64,000 bases of DNA from Otis tarda (taxonomy: Eukaryota; Chordata; Aves; Otidiformes; Otididae), in assembly GCA_026413225.1 (NCBI GenBank), contig CM048553.1:43440001-43504000 (forward strand). Reading direction: 5' to 3'. The translations under genes were made by a program, and so were the position numbers. Shown in pieces: positions 36,201 through 48,100 of this stretch. The notes beneath the pieces were generated by a model. The model was not told the DNA's origin, did not search any database, and saw only the letters and a program-made list of their open reading frames with translations. Within the stretch, counting starts at the first letter, position 1; each line of letters begins with the position of its first letter.

Positions 36201-38319
36201 AGGATTTGTTTAGTCTTTCATTGTTCTCAGGAATCTGCAATTATAGCATTGGTTTGTGCACGAATGTATATTATTAAACCATTTTTAAAAAATGCATCAT
36301 GCTTGGAGGGCAGTGTTTTGCAAAGTTGAAACTTGGCATTACAAATTCATTCTTTAGCATTTGAATGAAACATCAGGAAAGAGTGGAAGTCTGTCAGAAA
36401 TTAACTCCTTAGTCCTTCTTTCAGCTAAATAATAGGGTGCCCTCCTTTCCTTCTGGGATAACTTAAAGTATTTTCTTGGTTTAGAGATTTCATAAAAATC
36501 CTCAGGACACCCCTTCCAACCAATTGGTTCATCCCCAAGTCCCTGCACAGAATCAAGTACAAACTCCTAACAGATCCACTTTATACTTAAGTTTGCAGGC
36601 ACCCCATAAATGCTAAGCCTGAGCCAATATGAAGTCTTCTGACTCTTGGGATTAATGAGCACTCTTCAAGAGGAGGGGGAAAAGAAAGAGAGAAAAAAGA
36701 AGCCGAAATTGCTCTTTGTTGAAGCTTGCCTTGTACATCTTTACCTTTTGAACATTTCTTATTAAAAGCAAATTTGACATTTAAATTCAAGGTAAATTTT
36801 CTAGTTAAATTATTTTTAGAAAAATATCCTCATCTAAATGGAAAGGAGTCTGATCCTCTAAAATGATGATATGTGAAGTACACGTTGGATTCTTTCATCT
36901 TGCTTTGAATTTTTGAGACCTTGGTTCACATTTTCAAGTTTTTATATTCAACGCGAGTGCTGGAAGTACGCTTTCAGGAAGTGAAAGCCAATATTCTTAC
37001 AGTCGTTTGTTTGGAGGAGCTGGGTTTTATATAAGACATCAAATATGAGAAAGTCAGAAGAATTGTCAATGTTGTCATTACCGGAATGCAGTTCAGATTG
37101 GCAGTGTTGAAAAGTTGTCATCTGATGGTTACAAGATGGCCTGTGACACAGAGCGGTTTTCTCAGAGACAGGTGTGTGTTAGGTTGATGTAACAAAATTG
37201 CTACCTGCAGAAAGACAGGCAGAGCTGTACTTTCATTCCTCGTCTTAACTTCACCTGTGATGAAGCAAGGAGACCCTACTAATTGTGAGGGTAAGAAAAA
37301 CTGAGCTGTTACTCTGGGGAGAAGAGAGTCTGCAGGTACTGAGAACAAACCAAGGTAATAATTGCCCTGGATTTTGGCACTGTTACAAATTAAAAACACA
37401 TGGAAGTGTGGTTTTGCTAGAGTTTCCTTTGGAGGCTTCTTTTCCCCTCTCAGCCCTTAACATTGATTCCATCAGAAAATGTAACTCCAACTTTTAAAAA
37501 TTATTTATTTTTATGCGTATCTGTGCATTGGTTGAAAAAAACAAACTTGAACTTGACGTGTCGGTGTGAGTCAGAAGAGGTTTCAATATATGCTTAGGCA
37601 GAAGGACGTCTAGCACTTGGCCGAGGCCGACTCCACAGAAGAGCTTTTAATTCCTGCGCAAGCACACGGACACCAGGCACCTGCTTCCGAGGGCAGCTGG
37701 GGTCAGTGCTACCACACACACGCTCACAGATTGTTTCTCTCCTGTAGCGCAGGAATACTTGCAATCTGTTCAAAACTTAACTGATTTCTGCTTTTGATTG
37801 GAGAATGCACCCAGGAATGTGCATGCTCCTAAACCCTGTTCATGTTGTAGGTGAGTGCCTGATAAAAATATGGGGAGTACAGCTAAGCCCCATTGGAAGT
37901 GGCACACAGAGCGGGTGAAGCATCTCAAATCCCACAGTCAGCCTGGCAGAATCCTGAATTTGTACTCAAAACTCAGGAGATTTGGTTCAGAGCTTCAATC
38001 GAAGAACTGTTCCTTTTGTCTCTTGCAGTCCCTTGTTTTCAAAGATGTTCCTGCTTAAATGTGTCTTGACCATGTACAGGTGACCTGCGAGGAGCAGGAA
38101 ATAATCAGAAAGCACCGAGACATTCTGTTATGCTTTATTTCAAAGCCCTGACCTGTGCAGGACGCCTTCTGGATGTCTCTCACCATCTCCTCTCACTTCT
38201 GAGCTCTCTGTGGCATCTCTTTTGTCATGGGTTTCTGTAAGTGAGAGCAGAGAGGCTGTTGGCGAACCTTATGCCCTTTTAATATCTGCTTGAACACATC
38301 TAAAGCATATCAGGGAAAT
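30274..38319. other. Long AT-rich spacer, no gene seen
   Basis: No exon, RNA gene or transposon was recognised. A perfect 7-bp inverted repeat with a 4-base spacer (CACAAGT/ACTTGTG) lies at 34032-34049. The region 35530-36030 has overlapping 86-codon open frames and several CpGs but no recognisable protein motif. CpGs are somewhat denser at 37550-37700. Confidence 0.45.
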
Positions 38320-38570
38320 AATATTTATGTAGCATGGTCATGAAATCATTAGCAAGCTGGCTGGCGAATTAGAATTTTTTAAAAAGGGAAATTTAATTAA
38401 GTAATGACATAGTTGTAGTGCAATTTCATATCCTCTTCCTAGACAAGCATTCATTATGAGCTTGAGTAAATATTAGATATTTATCACACAAGATGTTAAA
38501 TATTTAAATTTTCCTGTAACAGACATATATTCCTACCCGGTAGGCTGCTGCTCAATATTGAATTAAAAGG
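38320..38570. promoter_or_regulatory. Candidate conserved non-coding element
   Basis: AT-rich block with closely packed homeodomain-type cores (TTTAATTAAGTAATGAC near 38391, ATTCATTATGAGC near 38449, ATTGAATTAAAAG near 38557) and no simple-repeat character. This texture is typical of deeply conserved vertebrate enhancers. Conservation itself cannot be seen from one sequence. Confidence 0.25.
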
Positions 38571-39431
38571 ACAAGTTTCTCTTGTTTTCTTGCTTGGGTG
38601 TCAACTTGTGATGTACAAGCATTGGACTCATTGCAATTTTGTAGTTAAATGGCTACTTCAGACACTCAGGCTTTTATTTCAAGAGAGTCTCATAACAACC
38701 TGGTCGTGAAGAGGCTGGTCAGTGGCAACCAGCACCTGCAGCTGGTACTATAGAGTAAAGGCACTGAAATTGTTCTGGTGGCTTTCACGGGACATCTCTC
38801 CTATTGGCATTTGGCATAGGGCTTTTCTGGAGGGGGATGTTCATCGAGCATGCTGTGAGCTCCCTTTGACCAAACCAGCTGTGGTCTTTCTCATGAGTAT
38901 CTGTACATCCCAGCTGCCACAGCATTACATGGCAAGCTTATACAATGATGGGTGACACATGCAGGTCCAGCTCTGGGCTGGGAGTAAATTTTGCTTGGGT
39001 AAATTTTCTAAGGCTCTAGATGTGTCGTCTTTCCCTCTCTTTATGTTACCTTATGCCTCTCATCATTTTCTAGTCTCTGGGGAGGAAGCTGCAGGTGGTT
39101 CCTACAGTTCTTAGCTATGAAGCAGTTGGTCCAGGGGAGCTGGAGTTACCACGTTCCTCCTTGATTAGCAGATCTTGGTAGAAACTTTAGATCTAGATCT
39201 GGAGTCTTGTGACTACAAGTGTGTTTGGTACAGCAGAAGACTGTGGAGCCAGAAGGAAATTTGTCATTTGACCTTGTGTCTGGCTTGTAACTGTGCCACC
39301 AGTTGGAATGGGGTTTCTGAGGTATGCAGCGTAAGGAATGGCTTATACTGAAACTAGACTGGGAAAATAGAATCAATTGTGTTACATGTGATGTCCTCAC
39401 AGAGGTATTCCCATGTTGTCTTCCTGTTATC

Positions 39432-39457
<26 letters not shown>
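39432..39457. repeat. T homopolymer, 26 nt
   Basis: Longest homopolymer in the window, followed by AATTTCAG. It could serve as a polypyrimidine tract, but no downstream exon is supported. Confidence 0.9.
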
Positions 39458-39462
<5 letters not shown>

Positions 39463-39789
39463 CAGAAGACATACACTGTGTAGTTGTAATTTTGAATGCA
39501 TTAGGAAGCAGTCAAAACAGTGACAGCTAGGTCAGAAAAACAGATGTGTTCCTCCATAGTAATTGCAAATGATAATCCTCTCCATTGTTGTTATTTTAAA
39601 GGAAATTATACTGATTTTAAATTAGTATTTGATTTGTCTTCTGTGAGAGAACCACAGCTGAGTTATCTTTGCCTTAGAATTGACAAAACTGCACCGTTTG
39701 TCATTCAGTCGCTTAGTATCAGTCGAGCAAATGCAATGCTGTTCTGCGGCATAACTGTATAAATCAAAATCTAATATTTGCTACCACCT

Positions 39790-40090
39790 TTTTAAAAAGT
39801 TGCTGACATATTAGAGAGATGCTAAATGAGCCTTATTGATGTTTCATTCTAATTAAATACAAGGTAAATGCTCGGTAATTGCGCCTTTCATTAAAATGTG
39901 AATGTGTGATTTGCAAGCTTCCTGGTGCTGCCCTTTAAAAATAATCTGAAAATATTTTGGTCTGGTGGCATTAAGTCACTATAGCTTAGCAATGTAGTGG
40001 TAACTTAATAAGCTGCTGGCATTTGTTTTGGAGAAATTGTCCTTCGCATGCAAAGCTGTCAGGCTGCTTGGCTGTATAATTCTTCTTTGT
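39790..40090. promoter_or_regulatory. Candidate conserved non-coding element
   Basis: Non-repetitive AT-rich block with clustered TAAT-type motifs: TTCTAATTAAATAC near 39847, CGGTAATTGCGCC near 39872, TTCATTAAAATGTG near 39888 and an ATTAAGTCAC near 39970. It is complex sequence rather than low complexity. Assignment as an enhancer is inference from composition alone. Confidence 0.25.
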
Positions 40091-43033
40091 GTGAAATAAT
40101 ACGATAAAGTTCTCGGTATTGGATTGAATGCTTTACCGTGACCAGCGCTTGGGATCTTCGTGTGTGGACTGGCATTGCTTCACGGCAGAAGTATGGTTTG
40201 ATGACAAACCCACCAATTTCTTTACATCCATCCGTCTCAGGGACGAGGTAGACCACCTACTATTGGCTGTGTGCTTAGGTCTGAGCAGTTGCACGCTGCG
40301 AAATGGAGCAGGTGCCTCAGTTATTTTTGGTGTTGTTGAAATGGGTAAATGTTGAACTTAGGCTATCGGTGCTGCAGGTGTCTTTATGCCTCTACAAAAG
40401 CCTGACAGAAGCTGTTTTGTGAGAGGAGATGATGGGGAAAATTTGCATTCTTGCCTGCTTTAAATTAGGACCTGTATTAACAATTTAGACTATTGTGTTA
40501 TGAGAGCATCGATTTCATCTGTTCCAATGATTCCTTGTAATGAAATTGTTCAAGGCTCAGTTCACCACAGAGGAGAGGCTGCTCTCTGCATTATTGGAGC
40601 CAAGTTAAGGTCACAGATCTTGGCTCTTCCATCATGAGAATCGCTCAATAGAAAACATGGATGGGCCAGAGAACAATTTTCAGCTAATTCCATGATTGCT
40701 TTGAAAGCAGTGGTGAAAAGCACAGGAGTTAATGAGTCTCTCCATTACTTACCAACTCTACCTAACTCAGCAAGCCAAATAAAAACTCCCTGACTTTTAA
40801 CTGAAGATTTTTTTTTTTAACTGTCCCCGAAATAGACCCGTTTCAGCTGAGAAGGAGGCCTGCCTCTAGCGAGAGGAAAGATCAAATGGTTGAAAGCCTA
40901 CCTCTCCTCCTTTCTGTTCTCCTGCCTGCCAGTGGCCTTCAGGAAGTCGCTTTATCTTTATTCCTGTCTTCTCATTTGAAAAGATAATATTTTCCCACTT
41001 TGTTAGGATTCTGACTTTGCGGTGTTTGAGCTGCCTGAGAAAACACAAGTGCAATTAACTATAAAGTATTCCTGTTGGCCAACACAATTAAAATAACAGT
41101 GTTTCCTGTTCCTTCACATACTTGTTACATGTTTTTAAAAAAACAAAACCAAAACATTACCACCAAAACCCACCAAAAACCAAACCAAATGGGGAAAAAA
41201 AAGTCAGACCACATCTCTGTTTCTTCATATGATGTGTCTGGCATACAGTCCTTTCAGAAGAAAGCCAGGCAATCAGGGAAGAGCTACACAAGTACCTGAG
41301 TTAAAATGAAAACCAGTGTCTAAGATGTTAAGGAAATAATTTTCATCCTGTTATGCATATGTGTGTATTGAATTGGAAATGTGCTGCTATATACAATGTA
41401 ATACTTATATATGTATCATTTTTTGCTATATGTATGGGTATAAATATTTATGTAATGTAATATAATCAGTATCTATAACAACTATAAAAAAGCTGCAAGC
41501 ATGTGTGTCCTTGTGTACTAATATGAAGATAAAATTTAGATAGAATAATAATTGGATAGGTACAATAATATATTTAATGTTCAGGATGCCCTTGGGCAAC
41601 ACTTCCTGCTTCAAAGGGGTTTTCATAGGTTACTGCCCCGTTAGGGTGGCAAACTCAGAAAGCCTGTCTTCTAGGGCATCCTTTGTGCGTTCCCTAGATA
41701 GCACTGATAGAAAGCTAATTTCCTTGTTTTCATGTAAACAAGGAAAGCTGCAATTCAGAGTGTTTTGTCTGGCACAGAAGAGACAAATGATAGTAATAAT
41801 ACTTACCTCTTATATAGCACATCTCAAACCATTTGGTCTAACTGTGAATCAGACGCTGTCAGGAAATGCCAATTCCTTATGTGTTATCGTGGTGAGACTC
41901 CTCAGGTCTTGAAGGACTCTTACATTGTGTCTGAGGATGAAAACAGAATCACTCAAAATTTAGGGCTTATGTGAGGTGGAAAAGACAAGAAAATAATCCA
42001 GGATTATATGCTTTGAGAAATATGCTTTTGGCAGATGCAATTCATTTCCGAACGCACCTGAGTTGCGGTTTCACTTTATTATGCCAGAGACGTGGTTGGA
42101 GTTTAAAGATCTCTTTCTGCATAGCAGAGCTGGGCTGTAATCCTGACTCGTGTCTCTGGTCACAGCCCTGGCAGGAAAACAGACGGTGGTTGCTGTTTTG
42201 GCTTGGTTGGCTGTAGCTGGGCACGGGAACTCAGGTGGGCTCACCTGACAGTCCTGTCTTTTTTCAGAGTGTTTCTGCTGTAGCTTACTGCTTCCTTGTG
42301 ATCTATCTGTCTTTTGATCTATTCTGATGAGAAAAGAGTGGCTATAGAAATTTCTCTGGGAAATATACTGAAATTTTGGGAAAGCCCAAAAAAGAAATCT
42401 GCTTTTTTAAGCTGTGGTTTGTGCTCAACTCTGAGAATTTGAAGTGATCGTCTTACCCTTGCACACACTTAACTTTCAGGAACGTGGAGCTTTAACAGTC
42501 GTGTAGGAATGACTGGAGGGGGAAAAATGCCAGGAAGGAGGGAGAGAACTCCTGGACCAGATTTTGTATCCTAACTGTAGTGTCACTGATGTGAATGTGA
42601 TTTCTAGTCTCCTCAGCTGGTCTTTAAAAGTGATGTATGACTTCTGCTTAGGCTGCTCTGCATTTTTTCCCCGATACTTCCAGACTCTGAGATGCAAAGA
42701 GATCAGCTCTGCAAGGAGGAGCTGACATGAGATGCAAGTCCTGAAAATACTTCTTGGTGGCAGTGGGCAGGAAAAAAAACCTTTAATGAGAGTCAAGGTA
42801 TAAGACTAGAACTAGTGTGTATGTGGATTCATAATTACTGAGTGCTCCTTAGAAATAACATATTTTGCAGAACTTAGGGGTAACAGTCTTCAGTTCTTGA
42901 TGGGTGGCCATAAAGAAGAAATGAATGCCATATACTTACTTTAATCAGGGCTACTGAACTGCAAGAAGTGATTTATTGCTTTTTAGTTTTTGAAGAAAGT
43001 TACCCTGCATAATAATACTTGTTTTTCTTATAC
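40091..43033. other. Spacer, no gene seen
   Basis: Contains a near-continuous A/C-only tract at 41137-41189 and AT-rich low-complexity sequence at 41380-41580. The stretch 40128-40255 has raised CpG and an open + frame (75 codons) without recognised motifs. Confidence 0.4.
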
Positions 43034-43056
43034 CATAGTTTGTCAAACAAACTATG
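43034..43056. repeat. Perfect inverted repeat, 10-bp arms
   Basis: CATAGTTTGT, then CAA, then ACAAACTATG. The arms are perfectly complementary with a 3-base spacer and the element can form a short hairpin. No terminator or RNA gene context is visible. Confidence 0.85.
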
Positions 43057-43214
43057 CACACATCAAACCATTCTCTAGATAACAATAGAGACAGAGTAAC
43101 AATAAAGATCTGTGAGTGTCTGCATATGAATTTCTGTGTTAAATACATGTGGAACATTTTGTTTTGGATTGCTGAAAATTAAGATAAATATGACCACAGG
43201 ATTCATGTTTACCC

Positions 43215-43275
43215 TCACTGTTGGTAATTGGTTGTCTAATCGTGGTAATTAGACTTACGATAATTTACACCCTGG
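43215..43275. promoter_or_regulatory. Homeodomain-motif cluster with inverted repeat
   Basis: A 7-bp inverted repeat GTCTAAT/ATTAGAC (43234-43254) lies inside a block with TTGGTAATTGG, GGTAATTAGAC and GATAATTTAC motifs. It may be a transcription-factor-dense element. Function is inferred only. Confidence 0.2.
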
Positions 43276-43853
43276 TTCTTGGAAGTGGCTCTTCCCAGAG
43301 GTGCTGAACTCCCGTGGCTCCCCTTAATTTAGAGATCTAGAAGATGCTCAGTTTGGCTAACGTGGGTTCCAAGTGCTCTGTGGACTTACTCCTTGTTGAG
43401 TATACTGTAAATAAGTTGACTCCAAATAACCTAGATATCTACTTTTAAAAAAAAAATTGTGACTTTTATGGCATCAGCCCAGCAAGTTCCATAATGCTAT
43501 ATTATCTGAGGGGAAAAATGATGATAGGACAAAGAAAGTGACCAGTGATACTGGAAATGGGAGGAGGAAAGAACAATGGAGTTTAAGGAGCAAGTAAAGC
43601 ATTCCTGACAATTGAGAAGTAATCTATCTCAGTAGAATTTTGTACTGTGGAAATACATCAATAGTTGCTTTTGTTAAAGGCTAATAACTGTAACTCATTC
43701 AATTAAGCTGGTATGTGCACGCACGTGTGTGGATGTGATGGGAAGCACAAAATGCAGCAATTCATAGCAAGAATCTGCATATGCGCAGGTTTAGGACAGG
43801 ACAACCACAACTGGGCAGAAAACAATTTATGAAAGTTTTTCCAGTGAAGTGTT

Positions 43854-43872
43854 CCCCCCCCCCCCCCCCCCC
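43854..43872. repeat. C homopolymer, 19 nt
   Basis: Uninterrupted run of 19 C. Long G/C homopolymers are much rarer than A/T runs in vertebrate DNA. Length may be uncertain because such runs are hard to sequence. Confidence 0.85.
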
Positions 43873-46440
43873 AATTTCTCAAGTCCTATTCTTAGTTCAA
43901 AGCTACTTCCAGGTGCTAGTACATGGCCACCTGGTTTTTGTACTTTTTTTTTTTTCTTAATTATGTAAAGATTGTGTTATGCAGAAAGACTTGGAGAAAG
44001 AGTTCTAAAGTAGAAATGCATTTCTAATTAAATAGGCTCAATTTTAATTTCTTCACTTGGAAGTTTTTCAACTTGCCCTCTGCATTTGTTGCTTCTCAGA
44101 TGGGAAGGGAAACACCTTTGTATAAGTGTACAGATCTTACTGAGGCCCAAATTTTAACTGGAAATATATTTTTTTAGAATTACTACAGCTTCATAGTCAA
44201 CTATTTTAGTTTTCTTTTAGTGGGCAAATATTTAATTCTTCCTAAATATATGAAGAGGTAATGTGTGGGGAATTGAATTACATGAACATGACTTACATGA
44301 TCATCAAAGACAAAATTTTTTTTTTGTTAAAATCCTGATTTATTGAAACTATCTTGCATTGAATAAACTGCTTAATGATGCATACATTTAATTACCTTTT
44401 TCAATCTTGAATTTATCAGTTTTGCCGTGCTAGCCTGTGTTACGCTTTCAGCAGTGCTGCTTGTTCTTTCTGCTTTTTTGGTATTCTTCCACCAGCTCTA
44501 AAAATCATATAGTTCATCCAAAATGGTAATTAGGAAAGAAAAGGCTGTGATCAGCATTACTTGAACATGAGATGTTAAAATTAGAAACAGTGCAAAAGTC
44601 TTCTGATTCATCATATCAGGTGGCTTTTTTTTCTCTCCTGTTGTCAAGAGGGGAGAGAATTATACCATCTTTTATTTCAGTACTCAGCCTGACTATCTCC
44701 AGCATTTGCACGTGAAGGACCTTTCAAAGAAGAAACCAATCCTGGCAATTACTACAGTGGAAAAGAAGAAGGGAGCAGAGGCCGATGAAACTTTGAGGGA
44801 TATGTAGGAACATGTAGGCTGTTGTTGCAGCTTATGTTCCACAAAAGAAAGATGCAATGGAAATCCATGAAGGGAAAAGTGGTTTGATGACGTAAAAAGC
44901 AAGAGTCGTTTTTGTTGAGGGGGATTGTCAGCTGAGTGAAATGGGTTTATCCAGAACTGCCTGATTTAAACCAGGACAGGACCTATCCTTTGAACTTGTG
45001 TCTCTAATCTTAAGGGACAAATTGTTTTCCATCACTGAAAAAAAAACAAACAAACAAACCAGAAATCTAACTATGTCGTGGGGAAAGTCAAAAGACTTTA
45101 TTATTTTGCTGGCAAACATTTCGGCAATGTTTGTAAACTATATACAGATTCTTGAGTCATATTTCTTAAATAATTGCTAGGCACAATTTCAGTGTACAAG
45201 AACTTATAAAAGGTATTATGAAATTGGAACAGGGATGAATTCCTTACAGATGAAGTTGCCAAAATAATGCTTAGACGATCTTACTATGTATGTTTAAATT
45301 AAATTTTTTTACCTTAGAACCTTGCTGTAAAGCACAACGTAGTATCATTCAGAAAATAGTCTTGTTTGATAATAAGGTTTTAAGGATACATCTTATAAAT
45401 CTGTTGGATTACACCAGTAATGTTTAATCAGAAAATATGTTCCAATACATCCTAGACTTTTAGGAAATAGAATTTGTCTGCATGTTACTTTGCATGGGTA
45501 ATGCTTTGACTTCATTATTAGCTGGTTGATGATACTGATGTTCTCAAACTGCTAAATAGATTCAATGTATTATAAAATGCCTTCCTGTGGGATATTCAAA
45601 GGACTTAGATCCAATCTTGATTATTGTTTTTGCTGTTTGTTCTATGAATGAAAATAGACATTGCAGATCTGTGTAAAAGTTCTAGAAATCCCTAGAGTTT
45701 GACCTTATGTATAATGATTTTTTTCCCTTTTAGTTGCCTGGTGTCATTTGACTGCTAGCTGATTTTACGTACCAACGTTGTCAAGCATCAGATATTATGG
45801 TTACATAAGTCATCAGAAATTTGGTGACAAAAATGAGCTGCCTCTTGCTTTACAAACCCCAAACGCTTGGTATTTTAGCAAGAGAACTGCTTTCTGTATG
45901 GCAGGCTGTTCTTTCCTGCATGTGTTATTTTTAATTCTTAAGCAGCTTAATATGGAGCAAAATACTGTACAATAGAAACTGGAAGCTATTTTTTTAAGCT
46001 CAAATGAGGTGAAGCTTCTTGTGTGGCTTAAAATGCCATGTTTGGTATAGAGGGCTTTCCCAGTGTCGCGGGAACCTCCAACCTCACCTGCCCTAGGCAG
46101 ACCAGGACAAATCTGCACCTAGCTCCATGAGTTGTTACCGATAGCCGACCAGCAGGAATTACCTTGTGGAATATTCTGCCAGTGGAGTATTGCACACTGA
46201 GACCAGGAAAATAGTTAAGGTTTTTGAGAAGCAACATTTTTATAACACAACTTTCTTATGATCCAGCATAGAATCTAACCAATAGGGTTGATTAGACAGC
46301 CTGATTTTATGTCTTCCTGTAGGACAGATACATACATTGCATTTCCAAAGAGCTGCTTCATTCTGGTTCTACTCGCTTTCCTCTCCTTGCATCCTGGCAC
46401 CTGCCACCTCCCCAGATAAAGAGTTTCCAAAAGAGTGTTT
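43873..46440. other. AT-rich spacer, no gene seen
   Basis: Short A/T runs and an (AAAC)n patch at about 45040-45058. No exon, RNA gene or transposon was recognised. Confidence 0.45.
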
Positions 46441-46900
46441 CATAGAATCATAGAATAGTTTGGGTTGGAAGGAACCTTCAAAGGTCATCTAGTCCAGCCC
46501 CCCTGCAAGGAAACAGGGACATCTCCAATCAGATCAGGTTGCTCAGAGCCTCATCCAACCTGGCCTTGAACGTTTCCAGGGATGGGGCATCCACCACCTC
46601 TCTGGGCAACCTGTTCTTGTGTTCCACCACTTTCACTGTAAAAATTTTTTTCCTTATGTCCAGTCTGAATCTGCTTCCCTCTATTTTGAAACCATTACTC
46701 CTAGTCCTGTCACAACAGGCCCTTCTAAAGAGTTTCTCCCCATCTTTCCTGTAGGCCCCCCTTGAGGTACTGGAAGACTGCTATAAGGTCTCCTCAGAGC
46801 CTTCTCTTCTCCATGCTGAACAGCCCCAACTCTCTTAACCTGTCCTCACAGGAGTGGTGCTCCAGCCTTCTGATCATCTTTGTGGCCCTCCTCTGGACCC
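46441..46900 (-). mobile_element. CR1 non-LTR retrotransposon, 5'-truncated, inverted
   Basis: On the + strand it begins CATAGAATCATAGAAT, the complement of the CR1 terminal octamers, and runs through the complement of the 3' UTR and ORF2 C-terminus to CTCTGGACCC at 46900. It is the same subfamily as 10040-10484: both share the 3' UTR wording around ATGTCCCTG, the purine-rich CAGGGGGG block and CTAGATGACCTTTGAAGGT. The minus-strand frame is interrupted, so it encodes nothing intact. The copy starts slightly further upstream in the element than the one at 10040. Confidence 0.93.
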
Positions 46901-47804
46901 AAATATTTCAATCAATATAACAACACCACCCAACTCTAATATAATAGCCTTTCCTGTAGTTAACTGCCACTTGTTCTGGTTTTATATTTGATGACCAAAA
47001 ATCTGATCTTGGTGTAAATGCTGGAGGTTGGCATGTTGTTAAGGTCTAGTATGAAACCAAGTAACTTGCAGTGAGTCTCAGGGCATCTCACTGAGTAGTG
47101 GTTTGTTCTGAGTGGAACTGGTGAAGCACATCACTTGAGTAACATCAGCATTGCAATGGAGCAGTGACAATGACAGCATTAAATGTAGGAGGGAGTGTTG
47201 TGCTTTTTCCTTGTGCTTTCTGTTAGTTGATCTTTCTGCTTCATTTTCTCAGCATCAGCTGCAGGCCTCTTGCTTGTGCTTTGAGTGATGCATGTGTGAT
47301 ACATTGCTCTGCTTCTTGCCTGCCCTTCTCTGGCTTGAGTATCACATGTGACTGGTTTGTGCTAAAAGGAGTTTGGTCCAGAGGGGAGATGCCCCTGCTC
47401 TTCTCTGGTGTCATCTCTTTTCTCTCCTGTTTTCATTCTGAGGCTGAAGGATAGATGGACTGACCCCAGAGATGAGTAAAGTATATTTGCCTCCACGCTT
47501 CTAGTAGATTATGCATGTTGCAGGGAAAGGCTTCAAAGATTTGACCATGTTTCTAGCAGCTTTACCGTGTTGCTCCCAGCCACTTCTCCATAAGGAAGCC
47601 AAAATGCCCTCGTAGGTTAGGCCAGGGCCCCACGAGCTCAGTACACTGCCTCTGATGGTAGCATGAGTATGAGCCTGGCCCATTCCTCCTGTATTGTCAC
47701 AGCTGTTGGGTTCGGCATGAGAAAGGGGACATCTCTGCCCATTGCTTTTTAACGTCTGCTTACAGATTTGCTGTCCCAAAGTTTCTTATCCCATTTACAA
47801 CCTG
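46901..47804. other. Spacer, no gene seen
   Basis: Chance open frames of 75-92 codons on both strands and no motif. GC content is a little higher at 47560-47760. Confidence 0.4.
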
Positions 47805-48100
47805 CTTGTGCGACCTGCCACCTCAGTCTCTGTGGGCAGCGGATTCCAGGATCTTGCTGCTGTAGTGTGAAGTTCTCTCTCTTTTGTGTTTTAAACTGGT
47901 TGTTGGCTAGTTTCAACTACTGTCTGCTGGTTTGTAGCATGATGGGTTTGGGGAGCAGCAGTTCTGCGTTCACCTCTCCCATTGCCAGCACAATTATTGT
48001 AAACCTCACTCTTACTACTGGCACCCCACTCGTCCCCTCTCCGGATTCTAAGGTCTCAGCCTGTTCAGCCTCTCATCATAAGGGGCAAGCTGCTTGGCCA
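47805..48100 (-). mobile_element. Ancient CR1 remnant
   Basis: The + strand reads as the complement of an old amniote CR1 3' half. It has a TGTGGGCAGCGGATTCCAGG block, then GTGTGAAGTTCTCTCTCTTT, TTTTAAACTGGTTGTTGGC, a degraded middle with TTATTGTAAACCTCA, and TCAGCCTGTTCAGCCTCTCA followed by TCATAAGGGGCAAGCTG. These correspond in order to the 'ggcagggagttccacagg', 'gtgtgaagaagttcctcc', 'gttttaaacctgctgcc', 'attttatagacctc' and 'aagctgaa...ctctcctcatacggaagctg' parts of the family. Divergence is high and the ends are approximate. Confidence 0.65.
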
